From an uncultured Lachnospiraceae bacterium (GTDB taxonomy: Bacteria > Bacillota_A > Clostridia > Lachnospirales > Lachnospiraceae): 6,272 nucleotides of DNA. Numbering within the stretch: the stretch's first letter is position 1; each line of letters starts with the position of its first letter. The position numbers and the translations under genes are program-made. The DNA lies in NCBI GenBank assembly GCA_902796775.1, contig CADBQK010000182.1, forward strand, positions 1 to 6,272, in the 5' to 3' direction. Under the pieces are notes generated by a model, which had not been told where the DNA came from, made no database searches, and worked only from the letters and a program-made list of their open reading frames with translations. Below are positions 5,305-6,272 of the stretch, in pieces.

Positions 5305-5922
5305 ATGTTTGAGGAGCTTAAAGGCCGCAGGGCTGGTTATATCGGAGCGGAGAATTATCGGAAATTTGCGGTAATGGTCCCGCTCCTGAAGCAGAAAGAC
5401 GGGATCCATGTCCTGTTTGAGAAACGTTCCAGCCGCTTAAACCGCCAGCCTGGAGAGATCTGTTTTCCGGGCGGGGCGAGAGACGGAGATGAAACTCCGC
5501 TGGAAAATGCAGTGCGGGAGACCTCTGAAGAGCTGTGTCTCCCCCGGGAGAAGATCCATGTGATTGCACAGATGGACACGATGCTGACCGCATATAATAA
5601 TGAAGTATCGGTTTTTCTTTGCGAGCTGGAGGATTACCAGATGAGCTTTTCCAATTCGGAGGTCGGAGAAGTCTTTACGGTGCCCCTGCGTTTCTTATTG
5701 GAAAATCCGCCCTCTGTTTATCAGATTGCCGTGACAGAAACGCCGATGGAGGGATTCCCCTATGACAGAGTCCCCGGCGGCAGGGATTATTACTGGCGGC
5801 AGGGCAGGAGAAATGTGTATTTCTATGATGACTATGAGGGGAATACCATCTGGGGCCTGACAGCGTACATTATGCAGAGCGTCATAAAGATTCTGCAAAA
5901 AGAAGTAAAAAAGAGCATTTAG
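5305..5922 (+). CDS. Nudix hydrolase, CoA-pyrophosphatase-like
   Basis: Nudix enzymes cleave nucleoside diphosphates linked to another group; this subgroup splits coenzyme A and its derivatives to 3',5'-ADP and phosphopantetheine. The Nudix box spans about residues 57-79: GARDGDE, seven residues, then RETSEEL. The preceding LFEKRSSRLNRQPGEICFPGG (about 37-57) is the extended motif typical of CoA pyrophosphatases, with R47 where His is common. E72, E75 and E76 are the expected metal ligands. The usual Gly near the end of the box (EELGL) is Cys (C78). Length, 205 residues, fits the family. A purine-rich GGAGAAGGGGAAGGG precedes the ATG at 5305. Substrate assignment is by motif only, so I give no symbol. 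Confidence 0.9.
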   Translation: MFEELKGRRAGYIGAENYRKFAVMVPLLKQKDGIHVLFEKRSSRLNRQPGEICFPGGARDGDETPLENAVRETSEELCLPREKIHVIAQMDTMLTAYNNEVSVFLCELEDYQMSFSNSEVGEVFTVPLRFLLENPPSVYQIAVTETPMEGFPYDRVPGGRDYYWRQGRRNVYFYDDYEGNTIWGLTAYIMQSVIKILQKEVKKSI

Positions 5923-5927
5923 AAAGC

Positions 5928-5932
5928 GGAGG
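5928..5932 (+). promoter_or_regulatory. Ribosome binding site deciding a TTG start
   Basis: GGAGG is seven bases before TTG at 5940 and lies within 20 bases of the Nudix stop. It supports a non-ATG start for the last gene; the first in-frame ATG is about 20 codons later with no comparable site. Confidence 0.6.
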
Positions 5933-5939
5933 AAGGATT

Positions 5940-6272
5940 TTGCTGAAGAAGAAAAGCGGCACATATAAAAACAAAGGGCATAAGGATGCAGCGGCTTTTA
6001 TGAAGGAAAAACCGGTGCGGAGGATCCTGGAGTATTATTATTTCCCTGAAGGGCAGGTCAGTGCTCGTGATATCCGCAGCAGTGTCGGAGAGGAGTTTGA
6101 GGAAAAGGCTGACCTGTGGCCGGAGCTGAACCTTGCCGCAGTAGATATGGATGCCGACACGTTTGTTTTCCAGGATGCCCGGGATTGTTTTGTTGACCCT
6201 CTGGATCTGGCTTGGCTGAAAGAGCATGGGGTTGTCTCCATGTACTCCCTCAGCTTCGAGCAGTCAGACCTG
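5940..6272 (+). CDS. Unrecognised soluble protein, 3' end beyond the window
   Basis: The frame is open from TTG 5940 to the last base, 111 codons. It is preceded by a strong GGAGG and lies 17 bp after the Nudix stop. The N-terminus is very basic (LKKKSGTYKNKGHK). It is followed by KPVRRILEYYYFPEGQ, an acidic middle, WPELNLAAVDMD, and FVDPLDLAWLKEHGVVSMYSLSF. There is no signal peptide, no membrane segment and no catalytic motif I can name. Codon use resembles its neighbours. I do not recognise the family. Close spacing suggests co-transcription with the Nudix gene. Confidence 0.7.
   Translation, partial: MLKKKSGTYKNKGHKDAAAFMKEKPVRRILEYYYFPEGQVSARDIRSSVGEEFEEKADLWPELNLAAVDMDADTFVFQDARDCFVDPLDLAWLKEHGVVSMYSLSFEQSDL

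Overview
The window looks like chromosome from an anaerobic Firmicute, most likely a Lachnospiraceae-type clostridium. The evidence is the anaerobic (class III) ribonucleotide reductase system, the purine-rich Shine-Dalgarno sites, roughly even GC content, and a small Cys-rich protein of a kind I associate with that family. All supported genes are on the + strand.

Region 1 (1-1208) holds a promoter and a two-gene unit. The first gene is a shortened, degenerate relative of N-acetylglutamate kinase. The second is a 65-residue Cys-rich protein that starts inside the first gene's stop codon (ATGA overlap). A clear rho-independent terminator follows. Region 2 (1209-1500) is a long regulatory stretch. 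It has a good sigma-A promoter bracketed by two LexA-box-like palindromes, then about 195 nt of untranslated leader containing two abutting hairpins and an imperfect repeat.

Region 3 (1501-4562) is the anaerobic ribonucleotide reductase operon, and it is the most interesting part. The large NrdD chain carries the ATP cone, the barrel with the thiyl-radical Cys and Zn-ribbon-like cysteines, but it stops before the glycyl-radical motif. That motif (RIRRITGYLVG) is encoded in another frame by an overlapping 59-codon ORF with its own strong ribosome binding site. The activase NrdG follows, with a nested palindrome inside its first codons. NrdG would install the glycyl radical on the small chain, and the small chain would dock on the large one to reduce nucleotides without oxygen.

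Region 4 (4563-6272) holds a possible 35-codon ORF, a corrinoid adenosyltransferase (CobA/CobO type), a CoA-pyrophosphatase-like Nudix hydrolase, and the start of an unrecognised gene that runs off the window. These genes are closely spaced and co-directional with the nrd genes. I saw no terminator between them, so read-through from the nrd promoter is possible.
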